A stretch of DNA of 64,000 nt from Neelides folsomi (lineage: Eukaryota > Arthropoda > Collembola > Neelipleona > Neelidae), in the NCBI GenBank assembly GCA_034687125.1, contig JAQGBZ010000021.1, positions 248,001 to 312,000 of the forward strand, written 5' to 3'. Shown piece by piece: positions 40,851 through 51,708 of this stretch. Made by a program: the position numbers and the translations under genes. The notes beneath the pieces are model-generated. The model made no database searches. It was not told the origin of the DNA and saw nothing but the letters and a program-made list of their open reading frames with translations. Within the stretch, counting starts at the first letter, position 1. Each line of letters opens with the position of its first letter.

Positions 40851-41790
40851 CTTAAAGAAAGTAAAATATCGTTTCGCAATATGTCTAGGTATATTTTTCA
40901 TTTGTTTATTCTATCAAACAAATTACATTAACGCAATATTTATTAAAGTTTGGCAAATAATCCAGGAAAGTTGATTTAACTATCAAACTAATACACCAAC
41001 AATGAATATTTTACTGTCCTCCCATTCCAGAAAGTTAATAAAAAAAATTCCACTGTATATGGACTCAGTCTTGCAATATCTATTACTCACTGTGTATGTA
41101 TTAAGCAAATATATGATCAAAGGGGAAAGAAATAACTTGCGAAAACCTCACATATAGGAACTTGTGGAGCAGAACTTGAGATATAGGGAATGTCTATTCC
41201 TAATACAAATATGTATGTTATAAGCCGGGTTTATAAGAGGATTATGAATTTGTATGAATATTTTGTCGTAAATAGCCTTCCGTGGCATCCGCTCCTATGT
41301 TACCAATGAGTGATGAGCCCATTGGCCCACATTTGGTCTTCGTAATGAGTCTCTATGAGTCTCCTGAGTGAAATAAATCGATAACTCGCTCTTGGACTTT
41401 GTCCCAAACTCTTCGTCCACCCAAAACACTTGGAAAAGATCGTTGAGGAAAACGAAGCCCGTCGACCTAGCAAAACTCGAAGGAAAATTGAGAGAAAGAA
41501 ACGTTCATAATTTTGTATAATGTCGCCTTCATCTTAATATTATCTCGAGATAAATTTAAGCAGAAAGTTCTGGTGTGAGACAATGGCAAAACTCCCATTA
41601 TGAAACAGCAACTATCTCTTGAGATCTCAACTTTTGTGGAGAAGAAAGTAAGAAGTTTTCTTTAGATAACGCCTTCATAATTTTATAATTGCACAAACTC
41701 CCTAGACAAATTATGTAACATTTCTTCTTTCTCGGTAAGTGGAACTTTCCCTTTCACCCATTTCCTCCTTTCATAAACTCCCCGGGACTA

Positions 41791-41909
41791 ATGGGTAATG
41801 GAGGTCCAATCGCTAGGAAGTGTGAATATTCCTTCCACAAATTGTTCATCATTTCATTAGAAATGTGGGAAGGAGACGGGCCCCTTTGTTTCCTGACAAA
41901 CGTGTGCAG
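41791..41909 (+). other. Candidate 5' exon ending at a CAG|GTATGT donor
   Basis: ATG at 41791 opens a frame of 39 codons plus two bases that ends at CAG|GTATGT, a near-consensus 5' splice site. Phase fits the acceptor at 42644. The peptide begins MGNGGPIARK and contains a short hydrophobic run (KLFIISLEM). Without splicing, the frame runs on to a stop at 41982. An alternative acceptor, TTCATCATTTCATTAG, ends near 41860 and would make a micro-exon to the same donor. Support is limited to splice signals and an open frame. Confidence 0.12.
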
Positions 41910-42644
41910 GTATGTAGCTCTGAAGGATCGGAAACCATTATACGGAACTTCATTGTTTGAGGAGGGCGCGAGTAATAGTTAAACAATTAGTCTTCATTGT
42001 CCAATACCTTTGTTTCCTCCCAAGTCTAATCAAGAGACGTAATCAGGAAATGAATATTTGAATACTAATTTACCACTCTTCCTTATTAATCAATAAACAT
42101 CCCCCATCATTTTACAAGATCCAAACTATCCTTTCCAACTATACAAATTAGGTATAAAGAAAAGTAAATGAGTCTTTATTGTAGTGCCGTGTTTAAAGTT
42201 TAATGTGTTTAGCCATAGGAATTAAGTTATGAGTTTTAATGTGTGTTAAAAATATTGATTTGTGTCATTCCGATTTTGTATTTTGTCCTAAACGGACCTC
42301 AAAATTCTCTCCAAATAAACGTTCATTTTCTCAATTGACCTGTGTGAACTCTCATTCTCATTTTCTATTTTCACTTTGGGATTTTGGACTCAGGATTTGG
42401 GAAAAGCGGAAACAGTGTGCCGAAACATTTATAAAATAGCTTTCCAACTTTATCTTGTTACAACAATCCCAAAGTGCGTAAAGTGAGAAATGACTAAATG
42501 TTATACTGATACATTATACTTGTTTCGTTTTTACAAGTTATTGGGCGTAACATTATGTATCGGGATTGAATTGCCGTAAAGTCATAAATAGTGGAAGGGA
42601 AGTGTTAGAGGAATTTGATTTATCGCTTATTGCTTCCACTGCAG

Positions 42645-42795
42645 ATTGCACCGAGTCTCCGCACAACAAATTAAACATGTGTATCAAGGTCCCTTTACAC
42701 CACCACCAGTGCGAGTCGTATCTAAAATACATGATTACCCATTACGTGCAAACGCCTCGTTTCTCAACGTGCGTCCTACAAATTTCACAACAGAC
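42645..42795 (+). other. Candidate exon interrupted by the hAT MITE
   Basis: A pyrimidine-rich acceptor, TTATTGCTTCCACTGCAG, ends at 42644. After one carried-over base the frame stays open through the left target duplication and includes VYQGPFTPPPVRVVSK. A matching donor, CAG|GTATGT, lies at 41909/41910. The frame opening with ATG at 41791 reaches that donor with two leftover bases, so the two pieces join in phase across a 735-bp GT-AG intron. If the MITE and one duplication are removed, the frame continues seven codons to TGA at 43456. With the MITE present it runs into the element and stops at 42834. A second frame (from 42566) is also open across the empty site, which weakens the case. 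No family is recognised. Confidence 0.15.
42788..42795. repeat. Left target-site duplication of the hAT MITE
   Basis: The octamer CAACAGAC immediately precedes the element's first base and is repeated exactly after its last base. Removing the element plus one copy gives the expected empty site: AATTTCA, CAACAGAC, AGAACCG. Confidence 0.9.
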
Positions 42796-42843
42796 CAGTG
42801 CTCTCTTAGGCATTGCCTAATTAGGCGTGCCTAATGCCTAATT
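42796..42843. repeat. Left terminal and subterminal inverted repeat of the MITE
   Basis: Five exact TTAGGC or GCCTAA hexamers occur here, at 42806, 42815, 42821, 42829 and 42836. They include the 12-bp palindrome GCCTAATTAGGC at 42815-42826 and the near-palindrome TTAGGCATTGCCTAA at 42806-42820. Clustered subterminal hexamers are typical transposase-binding sites in hAT elements; that role here is inferred. Confidence 0.85.
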
Positions 42844-43131
42844 CTAAAATGACCAATTTCATGAGAAATGTTTTAATATGAGACTAGAGTTTGAAAAGGT
42901 ATTAAGGCGAACAAATTCAAATAATTAACTTTCTGCGTATTTGAAATCATGTTGAATATTATTTAAAGTTTAAAGGTGTATTAAGTTTAATTTATATTTA
43001 TATTTCATGATTGCCATTTGATTAACAGAAATTGTATCTTTATCCTCAATTAGTGAATACGCCGCTTTGATTTATTGAGGCATGTAGTTACTACTCGGCG
43101 AGACGTTGATGCAAAAAATAAATATATACAG

Positions 43132-43153
43132 GTAATTTAATTATTTAAATTAC
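43132..43153. repeat. Inverted repeat near the middle of the MITE
   Basis: Eight-base arms GTAATTTA and TAAATTAC are separated by ATTATT, about 30 bp from the element's midpoint at 43111. The arms are AT-rich, so chance is possible. Confidence 0.4.
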
Positions 43154-43355
43154 GCATTCTTATAAAGAATAAGAACACAACTAAAATTAATCAAACGGCA
43201 ATCTTAAAACGTTATAATTACATTTTAAATTAATTAAATTAAATACCCTAAATAAATAAATATAATACAATTTATAATTTAACTAAACGGCAGTAAGGTG
43301 TACTTAATATAGCATTTGATATACATTGAAAGTCTCAAATTACCTCTTAGGCAAA

Positions 43356-43426
43356 AATTAGGCATTAGGGATTATTAGGCAATGCCTAAGAAATTTCTGA
43401 ATTAGGCTGCCTAATGCAGAGCTCTG
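43356..43426. repeat. Right terminal and subterminal inverted repeat of the MITE
   Basis: Contains exact TTAGGC or GCCTAA hexamers at 43358, 43375, 43384, 43402 and 43409, a TTAGGG variant at 43365, and a further TTAGGC just inside at 43347. The 18-bp segment shared with the left end lies 35 bp from the tip here but only 8 bp from it on the left. This end therefore carries about 27 extra bases, including one more TTAGGC/GCCTAA pair. Confidence 0.85.
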
Positions 43427-43434
43427 CAACAGAC
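43427..43434. repeat. Right target-site duplication of the hAT MITE
   Basis: Exact copy of CAACAGAC directly after the terminal CAGAGCTCTG of the element. The match is 8 of 8 with no mismatch, so the insertion is probably not ancient. Confidence 0.9.
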
Positions 43435-43965
43435 AGAACCGAATCCTATCGCAAGTGATACACAAGGAAATCATGAGAATGGTGACGAGAAAAGAAACAG
43501 ATAAAAACCGCATTTTAGTTTCTCCCCCTTTTTCCTAAATTTAGTGGGCGGAATGAGAGAGATGCAGTGTCCTGCTTCGCGTGATCGGATACATATTTAT
43601 ACACATAAATGGAAACCAGGAGAGAATGAAGTCCATTAAGGGTGAGGGAAGTTATCGGACTTGAGTTTTCTTATCTCCTCCGCCATGTCACGTTTCTCCG
43701 CGTCTCCATAAATAACCCGGTAGGGGAATATGGATGAAAAGGACCAACGACACGAGAGATTTATGACCGTGGAAAAATATAAGGGAGAGGTAAATTTATA
43801 GGAAAAGAAAGTGAAGGTGATGTGGAGGAGAAATGCAAACATGTGCTAAATGCTATGACCATTATATCCTAAACAAGATTACATAATTCTCCTATATCAC
43901 CTTCCTTATAAAAATAGTAATATATTCCATAGCATATTTAATCCCTTTAATGTTTATAAAACTCG

Positions 43966-43987
43966 AAAGTGTTTTGTGAAACACTTT
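43966..43987. repeat. 9-bp stem hairpin
   Basis: AAAGTGTTT and AAACACTTT pair perfectly around TGTG, just outside the MITE (about 540 bp to its right). Confidence 0.6.
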
Positions 43988-45479
43988 TTAAAATGCCACT
44001 ATTAGCACGCAAAATTCAAACAAAGTCAATCCTTATAATTGAAATTATTCATGTACGATGTGAGATACATGCTCATGAATTAATTAATGCAATGAATGAT
44101 GCACGCTTTCATAAATACTTAATATTGTAATTAAGTCACAGTATAATTAAGAAAATCCTTAATATTATATATAATTAAATATACGATAAATAACAAATAT
44201 TTAATTCGGAATGTTTAATTTAAGAAATATTAAATGCAATATTCTAATTTGTAGCCAAAAGAGAAATAGGACCATGAGGTTTTGTTTCAAAGGAAGAGAC
44301 TTTGAAACGAATGGACTCCGACGTTGGAGACACTTGGTAAAATTTAGTGTTAATGGCCATCAGAGCCCAATGCCCAAATGATGTTTTATGATTTTATTCA
44401 GTTTATTCACGTTCATTTCATCCTCTCTTGCATAAAACATAAATAGGAGTTCCTCGCCGTCGTGGTCTCTTCAAAATTGGACCTGAGGTTTCTTTTCGCC
44501 TCGAGTCCGCTCTTAGGAGTACAATGCGTGGAAATGTCAACATTTATTTCTCCGAAAGCTTTTCCTGTCACAAGATCATTCCTGAGTTTATATGACTATG
44601 AGGAACCGTGTCAACTATGAACATTCCTCAACCGCCGGCGGATCCTCCAAAACCTCACAAACTTGTCAATTCCAGCCAAATAAAAGAAAAGGACAAATCC
44701 CGTCCTACACACGAATGACTCTTTCCTATTAAATATAAAAATATTTTGTATAGCCACTCGGCGGATGGGAAATCCATTTTTCACTTTTTTACCTTCTGTC
44801 CCAATTTTTTCTCTCCTTGAGCCTCCATTTTTCATTGGATGTGCCATGGAGGGAGGAAGATGATGGTCCTTATGCAAAGGACCCTCGCTTTTATTCCGTC
44901 TCATAAAATAATAGGGAAAATCAAAGTTGGGAAATCTAATGTGGGATTCCATTATAAAAGGAGATACGGAGAATTTCTGTCTCTGACACTCTCAGCCCCA
45001 TAAAGGAAATAAGTTAGAAGTCTCCTCGAGGAAACTAGAAAACTTGAAGGGGTCCGCCACATTACATTCAAATATTCCAGGGCGGAAAAAAGTGAAAGTG
45101 AAAAAGTTTGGGAAATGGATTTCTTATTTAGGCCCCATGCACTCACACATTGTTACAACTTCTCATGTTGAAGATTGGAAAAGATCTATGCTTGTAAGAG
45201 AAAGAACTTACATAAGCAAAGCTCACTTTAGCATCTGATTCCTCCTCCGTTAATAAATATTATATGTGCATACAATAAACCCAACAACCCTTTGTCCTAC
45301 TATTTATTATAAGAACCTTCTATGCACATCTACATAAAATACATATAAGTATAAAATATACAATATTATAAGATCTCAAATGGAAAATGAAAAAAATCAT
45401 TTATATTCAAGATTGTTCCAGTTTTGTTGAATAACCATCTAATGCGTAAATACATTTTCAGACATGACGCTATGTAAAA

Positions 45480-45495
45480 GGCGTGTAGGCGTGTA
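45480..45495. repeat. 8-bp perfect tandem duplication
   Basis: GGCGTGTA occurs twice head to tail in otherwise AT-rich sequence. Confidence 0.6.
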
Positions 45496-48400
45496 AAGAT
45501 AAAAGCATTTTCTATCAATTTCCCAGAATATCAAACCAACTCGACACATATACCTATAAAACATAGGTACCTAGCCATGTACAAAAAATATTGAAATCAT
45601 CTTAGGAAAAGTTACCCTTTTGGACTCAATTCCTCAAAGTCTTCAAAAAATGTCTCTACTCAGGCAACGTACATGGTTAAAGAGAAAAAAGTTTAAATTA
45701 GATAGTCAAAAAGAATGGAGATGGGGAAAATCGGAAATCGCCTTTCTCTACTATATATAAATATGATACATAATAAATACGTATTTTCCATAATAAATAT
45801 GTATACAAAGAACGTTGTCTTTAAAATGGAAATTTAAAAGTTTAGGTTTATTAAATAAAAGTTTGAAAATTGGACAAGTTCGTATACTTCAAAGTAGGGA
45901 AGTATTTTCTTTAGTGAAAGTGTAAGTTGAGAAATGTGAAAGACATCCGAAGACCGTCGTTGATCAAATTGTAATCGTATTGGGGATTGGGGGATTTAAA
46001 GGGCAGCGTGATTTGGAGGTGAGAGGAAGTTTAATGTATTGGTTGGAGAGTTAAGAGGCCGTGAAAGCAATGGGTGGGCAGCTGGTAATCACAAAATAGG
46101 AGGTTTTATGGGGACGTCGTTAAATCTTCCCTCTCCATCTCCTCTGACGTCCCATCCAAATCTTCCCTCCCATCCACATCCATTGAGAAATATCAGAGTG
46201 GGATATTTAAGGGAATTAAATTTCAATGGAGCTTTGCATTACGCCGACTTCCTTCCGACATTCTTCAAGGAAAAAACCTGCTGAGGAAAAAACCACTGAA
46301 GGAACTCTAATCTCATTTCTCGAAGCCAAACAGAAAAATCACATTGCATAACTCCTTAAAATAATCCGCAAAATCAATAAAGGCTTCTTAACTCTCAAAG
46401 CCCCTCTGCATATGAAATGAAGTCGGGAAGGAAGAGATAATGGAATTCTTTTATTTTAATACACTCTCCACATATGCAGGGGATTTGCTCCACTATAAGA
46501 CAAAAAAAGAATGACGAAATATTCGAAACCTCGAAGAGAAAGGAATGAACCGGAATTTATATAATCAGATGCAAATTCTTCAAATATTTATTTTTTCCGC
46601 AAAGTTTTTGGCGAAGAAGCGAATCTCGAAAGATGGATTCTCTTTTTATAACTGTATTATGTTTTTCCTCTTCCTTTAAAAAATTTAATGCAAAGAGGTT
46701 GAGTAATTTTATCCTGGTTTAAAATTTAATATTCTTTATGTTGAAGATGAGAAAGAGATTTTCCTCAAGGAATTTAAATTCCGACCTTGAATTTTTCTAT
46801 TAAATATAATGAAAAGAACTCTGGTTTTTGAAGTGTGATATAACTGAGATCAAAGGCGTGCTTGAGCTGGTTGGGGAGATATAAAGATGATTTGTACAGG
46901 GGCCCTTCGCAAGTTCATCTCATTGAGAAGGGGAGTTAATGGGTTGGCTCAGAGCGGAGGTTTTCCATACATTCCTCTGGTCCCTTCCTTTGCCCGATTT
47001 TATCATTTTATTTCCGTTGGGAAATGATCCGAATTCGGAATGTAGGCCTCCATTACCCAAGCTCAAAGAGAGGGAGATTTGGAGTAAATAAAGAAACTGT
47101 GCCACGACAGAGCATTCCCCCGCCTCACCCGCCTATAACTCACTTCACGACTCCTTTTCAACAATACGGGCACTACCAGTGACCCAAAAGGAAAATCATT
47201 CTAAAGAATCCTTATCTCTCAAACGTATCTAATCAATCACGACCTTCCACTCATTCCATTTCCGAATCCAATCCCAGGGCTCCTTTGCAATTAAACCAAA
47301 CTTCTTTCTATAACCATTTATTAATCTACATATATCACATTGTCTATCTTTTAAACAATAGTTTAAAACACAAATTTTAAGTTATAATTAAAAAAATTAG
47401 GACAATTGTAAGAACAAGAAATGATTTGGGAAATTGAGCAGAGAATCCCTGCTGCCGTATGTAAATTCTTAGTCCTAAGCTTTTTGCACCAATTGAATTG
47501 TTGGCATCAGATATGAAGAAATCCCTGAACTTCTTGTCCTTTTGCCAATTTCATCTGGCTACATAAAGCAAGAATATTAAAACAATTTCTTAAAAATCTC
47601 TCTCCCAAGACCCATAAAAATATGAATTAAAAATCTCATGAGACCATTTAGTAAAGTATTAAACTTTTTCAATGAATACTTAGCACCGAAAAAATGTTCG
47701 CCCGGCACGCAGTTTTTAAAAAATTGGACAGAAATTGTATATTTGCACACCAAGTAAAGAGCAATTAGGCTAAAATGTGAGGGCCATTTAAGCAAACGAA
47801 AAATATAATTCATAGAATTTTATGTGCTTTAAATGTTATTTTATCAAATGTCATCATTTTAATACGAGTCCAATTTCGAATATTAGCCATATAATAATTT
47901 ATGACCTAGTTTTCCCAAATGCATTTACCTAAATAATAAATGCTCTACAAATGAATTCCTCATGTATGATGCATTAAAAGTAAAGTGTTCCTCCCGCCTT
48001 CCTCTTTAATCGAATTAAAGAGAATGTGAATTAAAAAGTAGGAGCAGAGGTTCATTGAATTAAAACATCATTTCACGTCGTAATTGACTTCCTAATTCTT
48101 CCAGCCCTCCCAGACTTCATGCATATAAAAATTAAATATGGAGAAAATGGAGATGGATATCTCTTTTAGTCATCACATCATTTTCATTTCCCTCTTTTTG
48201 TCATTTCTCTCGCGGAGCATAATGGGGCTTAAGGGCATGGGCCCGCAACTCCGTCACTTTTAGGGTGCGAAAGTGAGGATAAAATGGGAGGCAGGGCAAG
48301 GGAGAAAGCCTCATCGATTAATTCCCTTTTAAACTCTCCTTTAATGCGTCTCTGAGTAAAACTCGGAAGTCTAATCCACCGATTCCTCCTGGTTCTAAAA

Positions 48401-50158
48401 CCCTACTTACTCCAATTCACTTAATCTTTTCTCAAACCTCAACTTTAAAGAATTTCCAACCATCGGCTCTCCATTTTCATCCCTTAATTTCGAAAAAATA
48501 ACCTCATGAATAAATTAAGTACCTAAAATCCGCCAAACTCAACCGGATCAAAAATGGAACAATAAACATTCAGCAAATTGAGAAATCTATGGATTTTCAT
48601 TCACAATTCCTAATTTCCCTGCATTCCTGATATTTGAGTAATTTTGAGAAAATGACTGTTGAGGTTCGTCAGGCATTCGGGATCTAAAATAAATTCATAA
48701 TCCTAACCCTTGGCATGAATTTTGTAACTTAATCCTTCTCTTATGTCTTCCATGGCAATTCCTTTGAGAGCCCTAGGGATCTCAAAGGCGGAATTCCACC
48801 AACGACTCTCCAAGATTACAAAAGATCAATATTGCGAATTATATACACTAGCCCCCTATGACCATGTTGGTAGTGTTTCACACAACTCCCTATTGTATGA
48901 ACCCGACAAAATTTCCTTGGCCCTACTGAGTGACAGATGCGATTTGCGAATTTACTCCTTCAAATGCTCATGAGATTTCTTGAACACGAAGAGTAATGAA
49001 AGGCACACTCAGCCATTTCATCAGTTCAGTCACAATGGGAAATATTCTATTCATCTCTTTCTACTTTAACAAATGAGTGAAATGAGCATTAGTGTATTAG
49101 TTTTAAACATTGTATTTTACATTGTACCAGCCGTGTAGTTAACGTTGTATTTAAAAGGGCTTAAAGTTTTCCTTTGTTGTATCATGTCCAACCCCATGTT
49201 TCCAAATAGTCAATTCCCATTAGGATTTGGAATTTCATGGAACTTGGAGTTAATTAGACTCTCCGTTCCTCACGTGTGATTCCCCCCTTGGTTTGAGTCT
49301 TTAATCCACAGAGTTGGTTGGAATGATTTCTCACAAGGAAAGTCTCCTCATCGATTTCCTTTCCCAATAGTCCATTATTCCTCCGATGAGGAGAATCCAA
49401 ATGAGGTATAAAGGACCTAAACGAGCCTCACTTCACATTCCCCAAATAAGCATTGGAACGGGATGATTATCAACGGCCTATTATTGTTCAAGAGAGAAAC
49501 ATTAAGAGGGAAAATGCGAGTCAAATGGACGACATTAAGATATGTATTATGCCTGATAGACACACGTAATGTTCTCCCTTTCATTCATCCAATCTCCTTA
49601 GGAGTGAACGAAAAAGCAAAAAGGCATTTGAGAAGATTCCTTATTATTACGTATTACTACAACGTACGTACTTACAGCCTTCACTTCAGTCTTTCGAGTC
49701 TAAAGGAATTGAGTGAAAATTGATCATTTTGGCATGGATTCTTTATGCAAAATCCAACCCATTCCGAGGTTCAAGTTGCCACATAAATCTAGCCTATTTT
49801 TACCATATCGGGAAAAGAGAGGACTACAATAGAGAAATTCCTTATAATATTCCTTCTTTCTAACTTTCCAGCAGATACCTCTTTTTACACATACGGAACA
49901 CTTGGAGGAAGTAGAGAAACAAGGAGGAAGTGAGAAAGAAAAATGTTGAAAAACAGTGAGATTTTTTCCTTCTGGTCCTCCCAACTTTTGTTCAAAACTA
50001 GTGCGCAAAGAATGATTTCATATTATGAAGGACCCAAGGAGGAATGAAATATGAGGACAAGTAAATTCACTCAAAATTTTATTCTTAAACTCATAGACCT
50101 CAATGAATTTCACTTCAAAGAACAATTTAGCTAAACAGTTTATAATGTTATATGTAGT

Positions 50159-50185
50159 ATACCAACTTAAAATATACCAACTTAA
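50159..50185. repeat. 12-bp direct repeat, 15-bp period
   Basis: ATACCAACTTAA at 50159-50170 is repeated at 50174-50185, separated by AAT. It lies at the start of an AT-rich island that also has TATGGTATG and CATACCATA-like words. Confidence 0.6.
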
Positions 50186-51515
50186 TACTCACCTATGGTA
50201 TGTAATAAATATACATATACCATAACTGTAGACAAGTCATATAAGCAGTAGGTACATGTGCATACATTACCTATAGTCATTCAAAACATATTTATTTATC
50301 ATTAACCAAAAATTAAAATAAATGAGTTTTCTCATTATGCGTAGATATCATAAGACTACATAAGTAAGCAAAAACTTTCTATTGGAAATAAATTAATAAT
50401 TTTACTTTGATGGTGTTTTAATAAGAATAAATACAATAGGAAAAATGAAGCTAAGTTTGATCTGTCGGGTTGGATTGGTGAAAGTTAATACCCGATGGTT
50501 TTTGGCTCAAGTCTCTCATGAGGTTGGCGATCTCTCGTTTTTAAAAGGGATCCTCCTAGCTCCTCCTCTCCCAAGCCTCGATCGATGAGAGCGGGAGAAC
50601 TCTCTGTGTATTAAACATGTTACATATAGATTCCTCCGTTTATTGCTCCTCCACTTCCGAAGTAGCCAAAAGGAAGACCTTCCCTAATTTACTACTTTAC
50701 TATACTAACTTCCAAAATAAATACATACCTATACAATACGCCCCCAACTCCCTCGTCTCTATTTGCATCCAAAAGAATAAAAAATATATACCTTAGCATA
50801 TCTCCATTGTACCACATTACATAAACAATTGGGCGATTGGGTCGTCCCTCGCCGCTCCCTTTGAAAGCTCCAATGTAGAGACATTTGAAGTTTAAAAGAT
50901 AAAAAAGTCAATATTTGCAACTTTCCACAAAGGCGCTCTTTGAAAAAGAAACTCTTTTGGGAATGAGAATAAGAAGAATTTAATAAGTTGGTCCTTGTAA
51001 ACGAGTAAGTTATAAGCTCATTTAACTCTTAAACTGAGCTCAAAGCTGAGCCAAGAATGTTTAACGAAGCTTCTTTATTATATTATCTTCGTATGAGAGC
51101 AGGAGAAAGAGTCTCATGTGACCCAAGGAAGCGCCTTTGAGTAGAAAGTCAAACATCATGGAGTGAATCATAAGTTGCGTGATAAAAGCCGTTAAAAGTT
51201 TCTTCAGGAGGAATCAAAATTGCAAATAGGGAAGGCAAATGAGTGTCGAGGGATCAATTCCCTTTGGAAGGAAGAAAGAAGGGAGAGAGAATGGAAACTT
51301 CCCTCCTACATATTCACTTCGTCTTACTACAACAAATTCCCTCAACTTTCTTATTCTCCCACTCACATCATGTAACCTGACTCATATGGACTCGCGAAAT
51401 GAACCCAATGAACATGCATAATGAACTAATGCGGCAGTCATATGCCAAAATCCCATTTTACATAACACACTTTACTTACATCTTCCAAATATCTTTATAA
51501 CTTTTATGAGGATAT

Positions 51516-51526
51516 GTATGGTATAC
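51516..51526 (+). repeat. GTATGGTATAC motif copy 3
   Basis: Exact copy in an AT-rich island, about 135 bp before the candidate ATG at 51661. Confidence 0.5.
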
Positions 51527-51660
51527 AATATGAAATTAAACTATTATTCCTTATACTCTGTTAATATGATTGTATAACATCCGACCTTCGCTCAAAATCG
51601 GTTATTACCTGAGATTATTCCAATTTTCCCATTCCAACAAAAAAACTTATAACAAAGTAA

Positions 51661-51708
51661 ATGTCTCAATTTCCCATTATGAGCAACGCAGCAAAATTCC
51701 CTTCAACA
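51661..51708 (+). other. Possible short first coding exon before ACA|GTAAGTATT
   Basis: ATG at 51661, with an in-frame TAA immediately upstream, encodes the 16 residues MSQFPIMSNAAKFPST and then meets ACA|GTAAGTATT. The intron side of the donor is close to perfect. The residue mix is not typical of random AT-rich translation. No second exon was identified, and isolated GTAAGT hexamers are expected about twenty times per strand in DNA of this composition. Confidence 0.1.

Larger units (their letters stand above)
35901..41790. other. Non-coding segment
   Basis: AT-rich islands at 36540-36930, 37580-37920, 38340-38660, 38990-39250, 39760-40080 and 40780-41250. Opposite 104-codon frames overlap at 37265-37345. 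Holds the short ATG-to-donor piece at 36543, the 11-bp duplication at 39151 and the overlapping hairpins at 40811. Confidence 0.55.
42796..43426. mobile_element. Non-autonomous hAT-type DNA transposon (MITE), 631 bp
   Basis: Seen: the element starts CAGTGCTCT and its other end, read on the opposite strand, starts CAGAGCTCT. It is flanked on both sides by the identical octamer CAACAGAC (42788-42795 and 43427-43434). An 18-bp perfect inverted pair, TCTTAGGCATTGCCTAAT, lies at 42804-42821 and 43374-43391, and a second 14-bp perfect pair at 42830-42843 and 43356-43369. The interior is AT-rich with no frame long enough for a transposase. Known: 8-bp target duplications and termini beginning CAGNG are the hallmark of the hAT superfamily, and short copies lacking transposase are mobilised in trans. 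Inferred: a cut-and-paste insertion recent enough to leave an intact duplication. P elements also make 8-bp duplications but their ends differ. Orientation cannot be assigned. Confidence 0.9.
43435..49500. other. Non-coding segment right of the MITE
   Basis: AT-rich islands at 43850-44230, 45230-45480, 45700-45850, 46440-46820 and 47560-47940. A minus frame of 113 codons (44611-44952) and + frames at 46039 (81 codons) and 48743 (76 codons) have no convincing splice signals or recognisable domains. G-rich runs at 45981-46003 number three, too few for a quadruplex call. Confidence 0.55.

Noticed and set aside
44611-44952. 113-codon minus frame as a gene
   Set aside because: Basic and aromatic-rich with no recognisable motif. 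No acceptor or donor fits and base composition is unchanged from its surroundings.
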